In this document: piece by piece, positions 29,864-44,537 of the stretch
Layout of the letters: the number at the start of each line of letters is the position of its first letter
How positions within the stretch are numbered: position 1 is the first letter of the stretch
Source of the DNA: Desulfothermus okinawensis JCM 13304
GTDB taxonomy: Bacteria; Desulfobacterota; Desulfovibrionia; Desulfovibrionales; Desulfothermaceae
Assembly: GCA_001311565.1 (NCBI GenBank)
Contig: BBBM01000019.1
Location: forward strand, 1 to 48,628
DNA length: 48,628 nt
Direction of reading: 5' to 3'
Made by a program: the position numbers and the translations under genes
The notes under the pieces: generated by a model
What the model was told of the DNA's origin: nothing
Databases searched by the model: none
The model's input: only the letters and a program-made list of their open reading frames with translations

Positions 29864-30023
29864 GTTAATATATCAATAATACTTTTTTTTCCCTCCCTTG
29901 TAAACCAATCAAATCATATGCTTACCACTTTGACAACAAAATAAATTTTTTTTTAAGTATTTATTTTTATTTGTAGATGCCACCTTTATCCCTTCCAATA
30001 ATATCATCAAAATGGAGATTAAA

Positions 30024-30709
30024 ATGAAAAAAAAATTAGGGGTTCTAATATCAGGCAGTGGTACAAACTTACAGTCTATAATTGATTCAATAAAAAGGGG
30101 GGTACTAAAGGCTGAAATAGCTGTTGTGGTATCCAATGTAAAAGATGCCTATGGACTGGTTAGGGCAAAAAAAAGAGAACATTCCAGCTTTTTTTTATTG
30201 ACCACCAACTCTACAAAACGAGAAAAGATCACGAACAAGAATTACTTGAAATATTGAAGAGATATAGAGTGGATTTCGTCATTCTGGCTGGTTATATGAG
30301 AGTTATAACAGACCATTTTATATCCAATTACAAAAACAAGATATTAAATATTCACCCAGCGCTTTTGCCCAGTTTTAAGGGAGTAGATGGACAGAGACAG
30401 GCCATTGACCATGGAGTAAAAATATCAGGAGCAACAGTACATTTTGTGGATGAGAAGGTGGATCACGGACCAATAATAATCCAGGGAGCAACAATAGTAA
30501 ATAAAGATGACACTAGAGAGGATCTAGCAAATAGGATATTAAAAATAGAACACAGGATTTTCCCCCAGGCCATATCATGGCTTGTGGAGGATAGAATTAA
30601 AATCAAGGGAAACAAAACCCATATAAAAGAAATAAAAAATATAAAGCTTGCAGATATATCCACACTACCCCCGTGCATTATAAATCCACCTCTGGAGGAG
30701 GGCTTTTGA
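30024..30709 (+). CDS. purN: Phosphoribosylglycinamide formyltransferase, frame broken by sequence indels
   Basis: Third step of purine synthesis, formylating GAR with 10-formyl-THF. Visible: VLISGSGTNLQSIID at the start, VILAGYMRVI near nt 30270, catalytic Asn/His in LNIHPALLPSFKG (near 30337) and the Asp in HFVDEKVDHGPII (near 30441). ATG 30024 is preferred over 30012 because GGAG lies 6 bases upstream. Shifts are in the A/T runs near 30169 and 30190. At about 225 residues it is slightly longer than usual, with a Lys-rich tail. Confidence 0.9.
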
Positions 30710-30822
30710 TTTTGTGTATCAACTTACGAGACAATCTTAAAATTAGATATTGACCATGGTTGTAAATACCGTTAAAGTTCTTCAAAATTTATATAAAAAA
30801 AATGGACCTAAGGAGTTTTATC

Positions 30823-34341
<3,519 letters not shown>

Positions 34342-34346
34342 TTTTA

Positions 34347-34374
34347 AAAGGGCCCGTTTACGGGCCCTTTTTTT
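34347..34374 (+). terminator. Intrinsic terminator of pyruvate:ferredoxin oxidoreductase gene
   Basis: AAAGGGCCCG (34347-34356) pairs with CGGGCCCTTT (34361-34370) around TTTA, followed by four more T. Confidence 0.9.
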
Positions 34375-34375
34375 A

Positions 34376-35080
34376 TTAACTAAGTCCTACCTTTTTCTTT
34401 AGCTCTTCTAATTTTTGCAGGGATGCAGATCTATCTTCCTTTATCAAATCATCTACTTTATCTTCAAGTGAAGTTTCTTCACCTACAATATCTCCATAGG
34501 CCTGGCTAAAGACTCTTCTTCCTCAACCTTTTGTTTCATCCTCTCTAGCATTGAAATAGTTGAACTAGAATCTACTTTTGCCATTTGTTTATTTACTTTT
34601 TTTAACTGCCTTGGCAGTGGCAGCCCTGGCCTTTAGGGCCTTTAATTCCGCTTCATACTTGGATATCTGTGATTTGAGCTCCCTTACCTTTATATTCAAA
34701 TTGTCTGCCATCTTTCTCTGGGCCTCTGCTCCTGCTCAAGTCTTTTTGCATTTGCATCAAATCTCTCTGCTTTTTCAAGTAGTTCAGTAGATAGCTTTTC
34801 TGCTTCAGCCTGATCTACTTCACCTTTTGCAGTCCTGGACAATAATATCTCCGCCTTTTTTTACATATTCAACCGCCCGTTTTTTTTCGTTTTCTGCTTC
34901 CCTCTGAAATCTGATCATTGATGCCTTGACCTCAGCCAAGGCAGACATTGCCTGTGATAGATTCTTTTTTTTAAGTCTCTTATTCCCTGCTCTGTTAATT
35001 TTACAGGATCTTCTAGCTTATCAGCTAGATGGTGGGCCTCTGCCTGACCAATCTTAAAAAAAACGACTTAGTATTCCCAT
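34376..35080 (-). CDS. pspA: PspA/IM30 family membrane-stress protein, frame broken by sequence indels
   Basis: Coiled-coil ESCRT-III-like protein that binds and protects the inner membrane. It starts MGILSRFFKIGQAEAHHLADKLEDPVKL, with the typical amphipathic first helix, and continues as long Ala/Glu/Lys-rich helices (LSQAMSALAEVKASMIRFQ, ENEKKRAVEYVKKAEILL). About 232 residues. The ATG at 35080 has GGAGGG upstream. Shifts lie near 35060, 34970, 34861, 34730, 34597 and 34510. It is the last gene of a three-gene operon with a DUF2170-like and a nuclease-fold protein, an arrangement resembling E. coli yjfI-yjfJ. It could be called YjfJ. Confidence 0.82.
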
Positions 35081-35093
35081 ATATTCCCTCCTG

Positions 35094-35478
35094 CTAATTT
35101 TCCCTGGACATTTTTATTAATGTATCACCGTGTTCAGAAAAAAAATATTTCTAAAGAGTTAATTGTTGATTCAAATTCCTCTAAGTCAAGGGTATCCAAC
35201 CTAAGTGTATTTCTGAACAAAATAGTCTCAGATTCGTTGTCCAATACAAAGGCTCCAAATGGCAAGAACCTACTCTGCTCCAAAAACCACTTATAATATT
35301 TTTCAGAAAACTTTCCAATGGGCTGCTCAATAATAAGAATATCACCTTCACAATCTACTATCATGCCTTTAATTCCACGGCTCTCATCCTCTATTACTAC
35401 CAGCTCTTCCTCTGGAACCTCGTCTACAATGGATAGTCCAATATCTGCCACCATTTCCTTAACCCTTAAATAGTCCAT
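35094..35478 (-). CDS. DUF2170/YjfI-like small protein, frame broken by one indel
   Basis: Acidic protein of about 127 residues. Its FLPFGAFVLDNESETILF segment and LRLDTLDLEEFESTINSLE helix recall YjfI (DUF2170), whose gene also lies beside a PspA homologue. This fits a small partner or chaperone-like fold. An 8-A run near 35140 is one too long; the restored tail is FSEHGDTLIKMSREN and the stop is at 35094. The gene ends 13 bases before the pspA start. Start ATG at 35478 after AGGAGG. The family call is from memory of motifs and context, hence moderate. Confidence 0.6.
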
Positions 35479-35494
35479 ATATCACCTCCTGTTA

Positions 35495-36161
35495 TTACTT
35501 TTTACTATCATCATTAGATACCTCATGGAAATTTAAAATATCCATATATTCCCATTCCCTATATGCCATACCAAATATTTTATGTTTGGTAAGAAGATTT
35601 AAAATATCCTCTTCCAGACGAAGGGATGCAAAAATCAGTACCAATTCTTTATCTCTATGTTCAGGAAAAAGTTCTAAAAATCTTTTAGATTTTTTTTATC
35701 TTTAAACTCAAATATATATTCTGGACGGGGTGTGCTCTTTACTTCAAATAAAAATACCCTGTTTTTGCATACACAAATAGCATCAAATTCATCCTTTAAT
35801 CCATTTTTCTTTCTTTTGACCCTTATGGCTATTTCCTCAGGATCACAGTTAAAATATTTTTTAACAACAGGTGAAATAGCAGGAGCAACTATATCCTCCA
35901 CAACTGTTCCCATTTTATTTGCCAGCTCTCCCCATTGTTTATTCATCCTTTTGACTTCTTTTTCCATTTCATTTTTAAAGGTACTCATTTCATTTTTAAA
36001 TTCCTTCATTTCATTTTTAAATTCTTTCATTTCATTCTTGAATTCAAGCATCTCATCACTTAATCTGGCAAGTTTCATATCAGTAAGCCTTGATTGATAG
36101 CCAATTGCATTAAGGCGTCTTCAAGCATACTTACCTTTTGTTTTACAGCTAACTCTTCCAT
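35495..36161 (-). CDS. Coiled-coil protein with C-terminal PD-(D/E)XK nuclease-like domain, frame broken by sequence indels
   Basis: Residues about 30-75 form a coiled coil with nearly exact heptads (EFKNEMK repeated). The C-terminal half has the restriction-nuclease-like core: DEFDAI, then VFLFEVKST, that is Asp and Glu-X-Lys at the expected spacing, preceded by the KYFNCDPEEIAIRVKR strand. Similar uncharacterised proteins (DUF3782-like, PDDEXK) are common in thermophilic and anaerobic bacteria. About 222 residues. Start ATG at 36161 with AAGGAG. A lost base near 36108 and an excess T near 35693 break the frame. It is first in an operon with the DUF2170-like and PspA genes. Nuclease activity is inferred, not shown. 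Confidence 0.68.
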
Positions 36162-36231
36162 ATTTAGACTCCTTGGTTAAACTTTTCAGGAATCTGATCT
36201 CCTAAACTACGGTCTACCCAACTGATACAGA

Positions 36232-37559
36232 TTACATTCTATTAGGTAAAAAGGTAACAATTTCTGGGAAAATGGCAAGTATAATCAGGGAAATTAGCTG
36301 GATTATTATAAATGGAATAACCCCTTTTACTATGTGATCTGCAAAATCCACATCCTTTGGCGCCACTCCCTTTAAATAAAACAGGCTGGGGCCATAGGAG
36401 GGGTCAAAAAAAGAGGTCTGCATTGCAACGCAAAACAAGATTCCAGCCCACAAGGGATCAAATCCAAGCTGGCTAATTATTGGGGTAAAAATAGGAACCA
36501 ATATTGGGACGATTCCAACCCATTCCATAAACATACCAAAGATAAAAAAAACATAAGACCATAAAAAAAATAAAACAACCCATGGATTTTTTGAGATTGA
36601 AAACAGCATACCTGCTACATAGTCACCTCCACCAACCAGCATAAAAGTCCCTGTAAACACAAAGGCACCCACAACTATTGTAAGGATCATGCTGGATATA
36701 TAAGTTGTCTCTAAGATCGCATGTTTTAATATTTTAAGGTTAAACCTTCCATACAACACAGCCAATAATATTGATGCAAAACTTCCTATTGCAGCAGCCT
36801 CAGTTGGTGCAGCTATACCAAAAAAATATTGAACCTAAAACTGCTAAGATCAAAAAAAAGGGTTGGCATAAGTGAGTGAAAAAATAGATAACACTTCTTT
36901 TTAAAGCTCACCACCTCCCCTGTCTCAAAAGCAGGCCCCATCTCTGGCTTTAAGTGACAGAGTATAAGAACATATATGCTATATAAAAATGATAATAAAA
37001 GTCCAGGCATTACAGCGCCTAAAAATAGCTTACCCACAGATAGACCTGCCATAGGCCCATACACAACCAGCATAATACTTGGAGGAATAAGGATTCCCAG
37101 GGTGCCCCCAGCACAAATTGTACCACAACTAAGGCTCTTTGAATATCCCCTCTTTAACATCTCAGGAAGTGCAAATAGTCCCATTATTATCACAGGTGCA
37201 CCCATAATGCCAGTTGCTGCAGCCATTATTGTTGACACAATTATAGTTGCAAAGGCCAGTCCCCCTCTAAGCCTTCCAAAGAGAACATGCATGGAAGAAA
37301 AAAAGTCTCTCCCCTGCTCCTGATTTTTCAAGCATTATGCCCATAAAAATAAAAAGCACTATAGAGACAAGCACGTAGTTGTGCATTGTCTCAAACACCC
37401 TCATCATCATCATGGAGAAAAAAAGGGCTACCAAATCCAATAACTCCCACAACAATGGATATACCAAGGAGTACAAATCCAACTGGTAGCCCTGAAAATA
37501 GCCCAACAAAAAAGTCCTATAAATAAAATCCAGATGAGAACGTGGTTTGAAATAGCCAT
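36232..37559 (-). CDS. dctM: TRAP transporter large permease (DctM), frame broken by sequence indels
   Basis: Na+- or H+-driven permease subunit of a TRAP system, about 440 residues with about 12 membrane segments. Recognisable are FPVGFVLLGISIVVG-like TM1-2 after correction, ATGIMGAPVIIMGLFALPEML, CAGGTLGILIPPSI (near nt 37100, the family signature) and FMEWVGIVPILVPIF. Start ATG at 37559. Excess bases lie near 37512, 37424, 37304, 36833 and 36851. It follows dctQ by 15 bases and completes the dctP-dctQ-dctM operon. Confidence 0.88.
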
Positions 37560-37574
37560 GAAATCCTCTAAATT

Positions 37575-38067
37575 CTATTTTTCTTTAGTTATAGTCTGAC
37601 AAACAATTTTAAATAACTGGGAAATTGTATGTAAAAATAATAACAGACCCGTTAATGGAATAATAAATTTAAATGGATAAATAGGAGGAGACCACATGCT
37701 TGCCCCTGATGTTTCCTTTATCTTATAAGATGTATAAAAGAACTGATATCCATAGACAAGTAGTGAAAGAGAAATTGGAATATAAAGAAAAATATATCCC
37801 AAAATATCAACTAGATTTTTATACTTTTTTTGAAAGTCTGTTATAAATAACTTCAATTCTAACATGTCGATTTAAATAGTCAACATGAGGTATAGCCAAC
37901 ATAAAAATAACACCATATAAAATATAGGATATATCAAATGACCATTCAACAGCAGTATTAAATACATATCGCATAACAGCATCATAAACAAGTTCCAGTA
38001 TTAAGATTATTACTAAGTATGATACGAGATTTACAATAAACTTATTAATCCTGTCTATAATATTCAT
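37575..38067 (-). CDS. dctQ: TRAP transporter small permease (DctQ), frame broken by one indel
   Basis: Four-TM subunit joining receptor and large permease. The pattern DAVMRYVFNTAVEWSFDIS followed by HVDYLNRHVRIEVIYN is typical. The A run near 37828 (seven) is one too long; the restored protein is about 163 residues. The gene starts 3 bases after the dctP stop, so it is translated with it. Confidence 0.88.
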
Positions 38068-38070
38068 TTC

Positions 38071-39148
38071 TTACCTTCCTGCATAAGGATAAGGAAGTCT
38101 GATCAAATCAGCATATGGCTCTACCTTCTTTCTATATTCTATTTGAGATGTCCATACCTTTTTAAAAAAAGGGATCTTTTTTTAGCTATCTCTCCCATAA
38201 CTTGATTTCCAATAGTCTTAATACCTTCTATCATCTTAGGAGTAAGTTTAGATACATGTAACTTTGGATTTGATAAAAAGTATCTCATTGCCTCAGCATC
38301 TTGTTTTAATGCCTTATTAATTGCAGTAAAGCAAGAGGTCATGAGTGCTACCTTTATTTTTTTCCTTTATATCTTTGGGCAGTTTTTCCCATTTGTTCTT
38401 ATTTATTAAGGTTTCCAGTGGTGCACAAAGCTCATGGATACCTGGGACAATAAGGTATGGGCAAATGTCCTCAAATCCTAATTTTTTTTGTCAATTGCAG
38501 GTGTGGCAAACTCTGCTGCATCAATAACACCCCTCTCAAGGGCAGGATACACCTCTCCACCTGCAAGGCTAATTACCTGTGCTCCCAATTTCTCCAGACA
38601 TTTTCCCCAAATTCCCACTGTTCTAAATTTCAGTCCTTTAAAATCATCAAGGGATCTAATTGGCTTTTTGGACCATGCAAAATTTTCAGACCCAAGCATT
38701 CCATATGGAGGCAAAACAACTACATTGTATCCATGGGACCTATACATCTCATTCCATAGCTCAAGTCCACCACCATTAAAAATCCATCCAAGCATCTCAT
38801 TAATCTGCATTCCATTGGGATAGGAATTTCCAAATAAAGGTGCAGCAGGAAACTTACCCTGCCACCAACCAGCCCAGGTAAAGCCCATATCCAAAATACC
38901 AGAATTCACTGCATCCAATACCTGTTTTGGAGGAACAATTGCACCAGAGGGATACAATTTCACCTCTACCTGCCCATCTGTTAGCTTATAGATAAGATCG
39001 CAAAAATATTTTGCTGGTTCATAAAGTTGAGGAAGTCCTGCAGGATAGCTTGACTGGGCGCGTAATATTATCTTTTTTTGCAAAACTTGCCTCAGAAAAA
39101 GATAAAAGTACCAATAAGGCCAGAATAATAGAAAAAAAACCTTTTCAT
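38071..39148 (-). CDS. dctP: TRAP-type solute-binding protein (DctP family), frame broken by sequence indels
   Basis: Periplasmic organic-acid receptor, about 357 residues. It has a Sec signal peptide (KRFFSIILALLVLLSFSEASFA) and the family pattern YPSGAIVPPKQVLDAV, GFTWAGWWQGK, KGLKFRTVGIWG (anion-binding Arg) and GGEVYPALERGVIDAAEF. The ATG at 39148 follows GGGGGGA. Excess bases lie near 39078, 38490, 38360, 38170 and 38182. The nearest relative in this window is the Tat-exported receptor at 27420, but the two differ clearly in sequence and export route. Confidence 0.88.
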
Positions 39149-39218
39149 AATGTCCCCCCTTTTTTAAGGTTAAAAGAGCATATAGAAGATAAGTTTACTT
39201 AGTTAGATATAATCTCAC

Positions 39219-39240
39219 AATTTGTGAAATTCAACAAATT
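39219..39240. promoter_or_regulatory. Possible operator inverted repeat between divergent dctP and RNase genes
   Basis: AATTTGT and ACAAATT flank an 8-base spacer. It could bind an FNR/CRP- or Rex-like regulator, but the match to known consensus sites is partial. Confidence 0.3.
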
Positions 39241-39268
39241 TTTTATCTCCTTAGTTAAATAAAAGCAG

Positions 39269-39297
39269 TTGACATATTTTAATTGAGAACATTAAAT
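39269..39297 (+). promoter_or_regulatory. Sigma-70-like promoter of the beta-CASP RNase gene
   Basis: TTGACA (39269-39274), 17-base spacer, TTAAAT (39292-39297), 40 bases before the ATG at 39337. Confidence 0.55.
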
Positions 39298-39336
39298 TGT
39301 TGGATATTTTTCACTGAATAAAAAAGGAGTCATTTT

Positions 39337-40846
39337 ATGAAGATAAAATTCCTAGGTGCTGCAAGGACAGTTACTGGTTGTTGCTTTAGGATTGAATTGA
39401 ATGGACACAAATTTTGTATTGACTGTGGTCTACACCAGGGCAACAAAGAGATAGAAGAAAGAAATTACAACACTGACTTATATGGTATTAAAGACATTGA
39501 ATTTATCTTGCTTTCCCACTGCCATATTGACCATTCAGGACTTATACCAAAATTTGTAAAAGATGGATTTAATGGAGACATATACACAACCCACCCAACC
39601 ATGGATCTTTTAACTATAATGTTAAAGGATAGTGCACATGTACAGGCAACTGAGATCGAATGGAAAAATCAAAAGAGAAAAAGACAGGGAAAGCCCCTAC
39701 TTGAGCCCTTGTATTCAGAAATTGATGCAGACAATTCCATACCACTTATGAAAACCACCAGCTATGATAAAGGATTCTCTCCCATAGAAGGGTTGGAGGT
39801 GCAGTTTCACGATGCAGGACACATACTCGGTTCATCCATAATTGAGTTGGATGTTAAAGAGAATAATAAAGAATTTAAAGTGGTCTTTTCTGGAGACCTT
39901 GGTCGGCCAAAACAATTTATTGTAAAAGATCCAACTAAAATAGAATATGCTGATTTTTTTATTTGTGGAATCCACGTACGGCAGCAGACTCCATAAAAAT
40001 GAAGAAGCAAGTTTAGATGAATTGGCTGAAGCAATTAACTATAGTATAAGCAACAATGAAAAGACAATTATCCCAGCCTTTGCTGTGGAAAGGACCCAGG
40101 AAATTTTATATTCTCTTTACTTTCTCATAAAACAGGGGAAAATTCCAGATTCAATACCTGTATATATGGACAGTCCCCTTGCAATTAATGCAACAAAAAT
40201 CTTTGATAAATACCACAGTTATTTTGACGAAGAATCCAAAGAGCTATTTAAAAAAAGGAGAAAATCCCCTAAAACTCCCAAATATAAAATTTGCCCTGAG
40301 TACTGAAGATTCCATTCAACTAAACTCATTAAAAGGCCCTGCAATTATTATTTCTGCAAGTGGGATGGCAAATGCAGGAAGGATTAAACACCATCTAAAA
40401 CACAATATATGGAAGCCTGGTGTAAGCATAGTATTTGTGGGATTTCAGGCCCAGGGCACTTTGGGCAGAAGGATAGTTGATGGCGCAAAGTCAGTAAAAA
40501 TCTTTGGCGAAGAGACTCAGGTAAAGGCCAGGGTATTCACCATAAACGGCTTTTCAGCCCATGCTGACCAAAAACAGATATTAGAATGGATAAAAAAACT
40601 TCAAAAATCCCAAAATGAAGGTATTTTTGGTACATGGAGAATATGAATCCCAGAAGGTACTTGCAGAAAAAAATAAAGGAACAATTTGGTTTTGATGTCT
40701 ACATCCCCGACTATCTTGAAGAATACGAATTAGTTCCAGAGGCAGTTACATCTTCAATAAGAGAAGAAGATAAAAAGATGCGTACCATATCCGTTGATTG
40801 GGATTTCTTAATAGAGGATTTAAAGCAAAAAAATTATGCATCTTGA
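39337..40846 (+). CDS. Beta-CASP metallo-beta-lactamase RNase (CPSF/YSH1-like), frame broken by sequence indels
   Basis: Predicted RNA endo/exonuclease. Metal motifs: LLSHCHIDHSGLIP (near nt 39508), the DAGHILGSSI segment (near 39811), the FSGDLGR Asp (near 39888), then the beta-CASP motifs: IIPAFAVERTQEIL (near 40068), ISASGMANAGRIKHHL (near 40351) and the RNA-specificity domain INGFSAHADQKQ (near 40542). About 500 residues. Excess T near 39954 and shifts near 40250 and 40605 break the frame. GGAG precedes ATG 39337. The role is RNA processing or decay; individual substrates are unknown. Confidence 0.87.
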
Positions 40847-40947
40847 AAAGCGCAAACAAAATCTCTCGTCCCTTGACTTAATAACACAAAGTGAGCTCAG
40901 GGACGAAATATTAGAAGCAAGCTACTTTTTGTCAAAGCTTATATCAT

Positions 40948-42287
40948 CTACAACTTCTTCTTAAGGACATTTGCTGCTGTAAGTGTTGGATCCCATACAG
41001 GTGAAAAAGGTGGAGCATATGCAAGGTCGCAGTTAAAGTATTCATCAACTGTCATGTGGCGTGAAGTGCCACTGCAATGGAATTAATCCTGTGGGCAACA
41101 CCCTCTTCGCCCACCATCTGTGCACCTAAAAGACGACCTGATTTTTTGTCAGCCACCATGTGTACAGAAATCGTCTTTGAACCGGGATGTCCGTGTGCCC
41201 TGGACCGGGAATCAATGGTAATGGAAACTGGATCAAAACCAGCGTCTTTTGCCTGTTTCTCATTGAGTCCAGTTGCGGCCACCTGTAGCTCAAACACCTT
41301 AAAAACAGAAGTTCCCACAATTCCACTAAACTCCCTGGAATTTCCCAACACATTGTCTGCAACCATCCACCCTCCCCTGTTGGCCAGCAGGGCCAATGGA
41401 TGATATATCTTTTTACCTGTGATCACATTGTATGTGTCAGCACAATCTCCAGCAGAATAGATATCTTTATCAGATGTCCTAAAATATCTATCAACAGATA
41501 TTGCTCCTTTAACACCAAGCTCAAGCCCAACATCCTGTGCAAGCTCGCTATTTGGCACCACTCCAACTGCAATTAAAACCATATCTGTATCTAAGGAAAA
41601 GTCATCACTTAACACCAAAAGTCCATCCTGCTTTTTTTTCAATTCCCTTAACACCTGCTCCAGGATATAGTTTCACCCCATGGGACAAAACAGTCTCTTT
41701 TATCCTCTCAGCGAGCTTCTCATCCATCTTTGGAAGAAATCTTGGATTGGGCTTTATCATTGAGACTTCAATTTCCCTTGCTCGTAGGGCCTCACACATC
41801 TCAAGGGCAATGTACCCCATTCCCACTATAACAACTTTTTTTGACATTCTTCTCTTTTATGTAGTTTTTGATCTGTCTTCCATGCTCAAGGCTCTTTAAT
41901 ACAAATACCCCTTCCAAATCTGTTCCTTTGATATCTGGGACAACTGCCCTTGCACCTGTTGCAATTAGCAGTTTATCATATGACTGTTCAAACTCTCCCT
42001 CCACGGAGTGTCCATACACTTTCTTACTCTTTGGATCTATCTTAGTTACCTCATGTCCAACCCTTAAATCTATTTCCTGTTTCTCCCTAAAGACTTCAGC
42101 CCGTCTAACAATCAGATCATCTATCTCCCTCTCAGGATCAGCAATATTGTATGGCATACCGCATGCACTGTATGATACATCAAAGGTCCTTTCAAATACA
42201 ATTACATTTAAATCTTTGTTTTTTTCTTTTGGCACGGGAAGCAGCACTCATACCTGCTGCATCTCCTCCAATTATTACAAAATTCAT
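40948..42287 (-). CDS. FAD-dependent CoA-disulfide reductase / NADH oxidase family protein, frame broken by sequence indels
   Basis: Pyridine-nucleotide disulfide oxidoreductase with one redox Cys. FAD motif [13 protein letters not shown] at the start, active-site YSACGMPY (Cys about residue 43), NAD motif [15 protein letters not shown] motif [10 protein letters not shown], and a C-terminal dimer domain ([17 protein letters not shown]). It lacks a rhodanese domain. About 445 residues, fitting CoA-disulfide reductase or NADH oxidase/persulfide reductase; these cannot be told apart from motifs alone. The ATG at 42287 follows AGGAG. Shifts lie near 42229, 41842 and 41636. Convergent with the RNase gene. 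Confidence 0.85.
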
Positions 42288-42315
42288 AATATGCTCCTGG
42301 ATTTTTAAAGGTATT

Positions 42316-44413
42316 CTAAATCCTAAAGGTAACCCTATCTATATATTCTGATTGTTTTCCCTTATTCCACATGGAAACAGGTCTATAATAACCCACAACC
42401 CTTGTATACACCTCAGCCTCCTGTCCACATTTTGGACACCTGAAATGCTCTCCTTTTAAATACCCATGTTCTTTACATACTGAAAAGGTAGGAGTGATGG
42501 AAATATAGGGTAGCCTGGTATTACTCATTGCCTTTATAATAAAATTCTTAAGGCTATTTAGATCTGATACTGCTTCCCCAAGATATACATGAAATACTGT
42601 ACCACCAGTATATAGGGGCTGAAGTTCATTTTGATGTTCCAGTGCCTCAAATACATCCTGGGTATAATTAACAGGAAGACATGTGGAATTAGTATAATAA
42701 GGCTCTTTTTCCCCGGAAGTTATTATATCCTGATAGAGTTTTTTTGTCTATCCTTGCCAACCTATAACTTGTGCCTTCTGCAGGGGTTGCCTCTAAATTA
42801 TATAAATTACCTGTTTCTTCCTGAAATTTTATTGTTAGCTCCCTTAAGTGTTCCAAGGTCCTCTTCATGAGCCTGATACCTGCAGGGGTATCTATACCTT
42901 TTCCAAGGAGGTTTAAGCATGCTTCATGTCCTCCCACTATTCCGATCGTAGAAAAATGTCCCTTTAGACCATTTTTTTAAATATCTTTTGGAAAAAGGGA
43001 ACATTCTCTTATCCAGATTATCTGATACCCACTTCCTCTTAAATTCCAGGGATTCTTTGGCCAGGGTTGCATATTCAGAAATAAGGTCTAAAAAGTCCTC
43101 TTCTCCCTGGGCAAGATATCCCAATTTTGGAAGATTTATGGTAACAACACCAATTGAGCCTGTTAGATCGCCTGCTCCAAACAATCCACCAGTGCGTTTT
43201 CTAAGTTCCCTAAGGTCCATCTGAAGCCTGCAACACATGGAGCGCACATCTTCTGGCCTAAGATCAGAATTAATAAAGTTTTGAAAATAAGGGACCCCAT
43301 ATTTGGCCGTTAATTTTAAAAGAAGTTCACCAACTTCACTATCCCAGGGGAAGTCCTTGGTAACATTGTATGTGGGTATTGGAAAACTGAATATCCTGCC
43401 ATGAAAGTCACCTTCTAACATGGTCTCTAAAAAGGCCTTGTTTATCATCTCCATCTCTTTTTCATACTCACCATAACAGCTATCATGTATCTGGCCATCT
43501 AAAATTACTCCTTCTTTAGCAATATGCTCTGGTGGTATGAGATCAAATGTAAGGTTAGTGAATGGGGATTGACCTCCCCACCTGGATGTGGTGTTCAAAT
43601 TAAAAATAAATTTTTGTATTGCCTGTTTTACCTGCCTGTAATTTAATTTATCTTTCCTGATAAAAGGAGCCAGATATGTATCCATATTGTTAAAGGCCTG
43701 GGCACCTGCCCATTCATTCTGTAGGGTACCAAGGAAATTAACCATCTGTCCAAGGGCAGAGTCAAAGTGTTTTGCAGGACCAGAAGAACACCTGCCTTCT
43801 AAATTAAATCCCTCTAAAAGTAAGTCCCTTAGGCTCCACCCAGCACAATAACCTGCCAGGCCAAAAGATAAATCGTGAATATGTAAATAACCATGTTCAT
43901 GGGCAAGCCTTATCTCCTCTGGATATTTTTCCAGTGCATACCTGGCCTGCACAGAACCAGAGAGATAGAGCATAAGCCTTGAAAAGAATGGGCCATGTTT
44001 GCATTTTCAGAAACTCTCCAATCGTCCTTTGAGAGATAGTCATCAATGGTACGGCCTATATTTAAAAAAGGTCTCTGTCTGGGACCTTAATTGTCTTCTC
44101 TGTTCACGATATAAAATGTACTTTTTTTGCAACATGATAAAGTCGATTCTCCATTAATACCAACTCAACATATCCTGGACCTGCTCCTGTTCAGGTACCT
44201 CTATACCCAAAAGCTTTTTCTCAACCTTTATGGCCAGCCTTTTGGCCAGCAGGGGATCTTTGATCCCACTGGCATTCAGTGCCTTTAAAATGGCATTCGC
44301 AATCCTATCAACGGCCCAGGTCTCAAGCGTCCATCCCTTTTCTTTATCTGCTTGGGCTTGTCTAAGGACTTCACCTTTGAATCAAATTTTGACTCTACCC
44401 CATCTATATACAT
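42316..44413 (-). CDS. nrdD: Anaerobic (class III) ribonucleoside-triphosphate reductase, frame broken by sequence indels
   Basis: Glycyl-radical enzyme making dNTPs without oxygen. Domain order: N-terminal ATP cone (IKKRDGRLETWAVDRIANAI), catalytic barrel with the NLTFDLIPPEH, CCRLQMDLRELRKRTGGLFG and GSIGVVTINLPKLG parts, a C-terminal zinc site (CKEHGYLKGEHFRCPKCG) and the glycyl-radical loop TRVVGYYRPV, about 20 residues from the end. About 698 residues. The ATP cone is split from the body by shifts near 44313, 44165, 44120 and 44070, which could mislead gene finders into dropping it. Downstream of nrdG on the same strand. Confidence 0.92.
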
Positions 44414-44441
44414 ATGCTGTCCCCCTTTTTTTATAAAGTTC

Positions 44442-44490
44442 TCTGTGTATGTGATCTGTGTCTGTAAAAGTTACAGGACACATACACAGA
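44442..44490. repeat. Imperfect palindrome of TG/CA repeat family
   Basis: TCTGTGTATGTG (44442-44453) and CACATACACAGA (44479-44490) are perfect complements, with a nested TGTAA/TTACA hairpin between them. It lies between nrdG and nrdD. Related strings occur near 14215, 45218 and 46384. Confidence 0.7.
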
Positions 44491-44537
44491 TACCTACACA
44501 AACACATATTAAAAAGCAAGGTAGGTTTTTAAATTTA

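Noticed and set aside
40836..40965. A 43-codon ORF (MHLEKRKQNL start) after the RNase gene
   Set aside because: It lies out of frame over the end of the RNase gene and the convergent flavoprotein gene end, has no ribosome site, and overlaps an 8-bp hairpin (40866-40873/40899-40906) that better explains the sequence.
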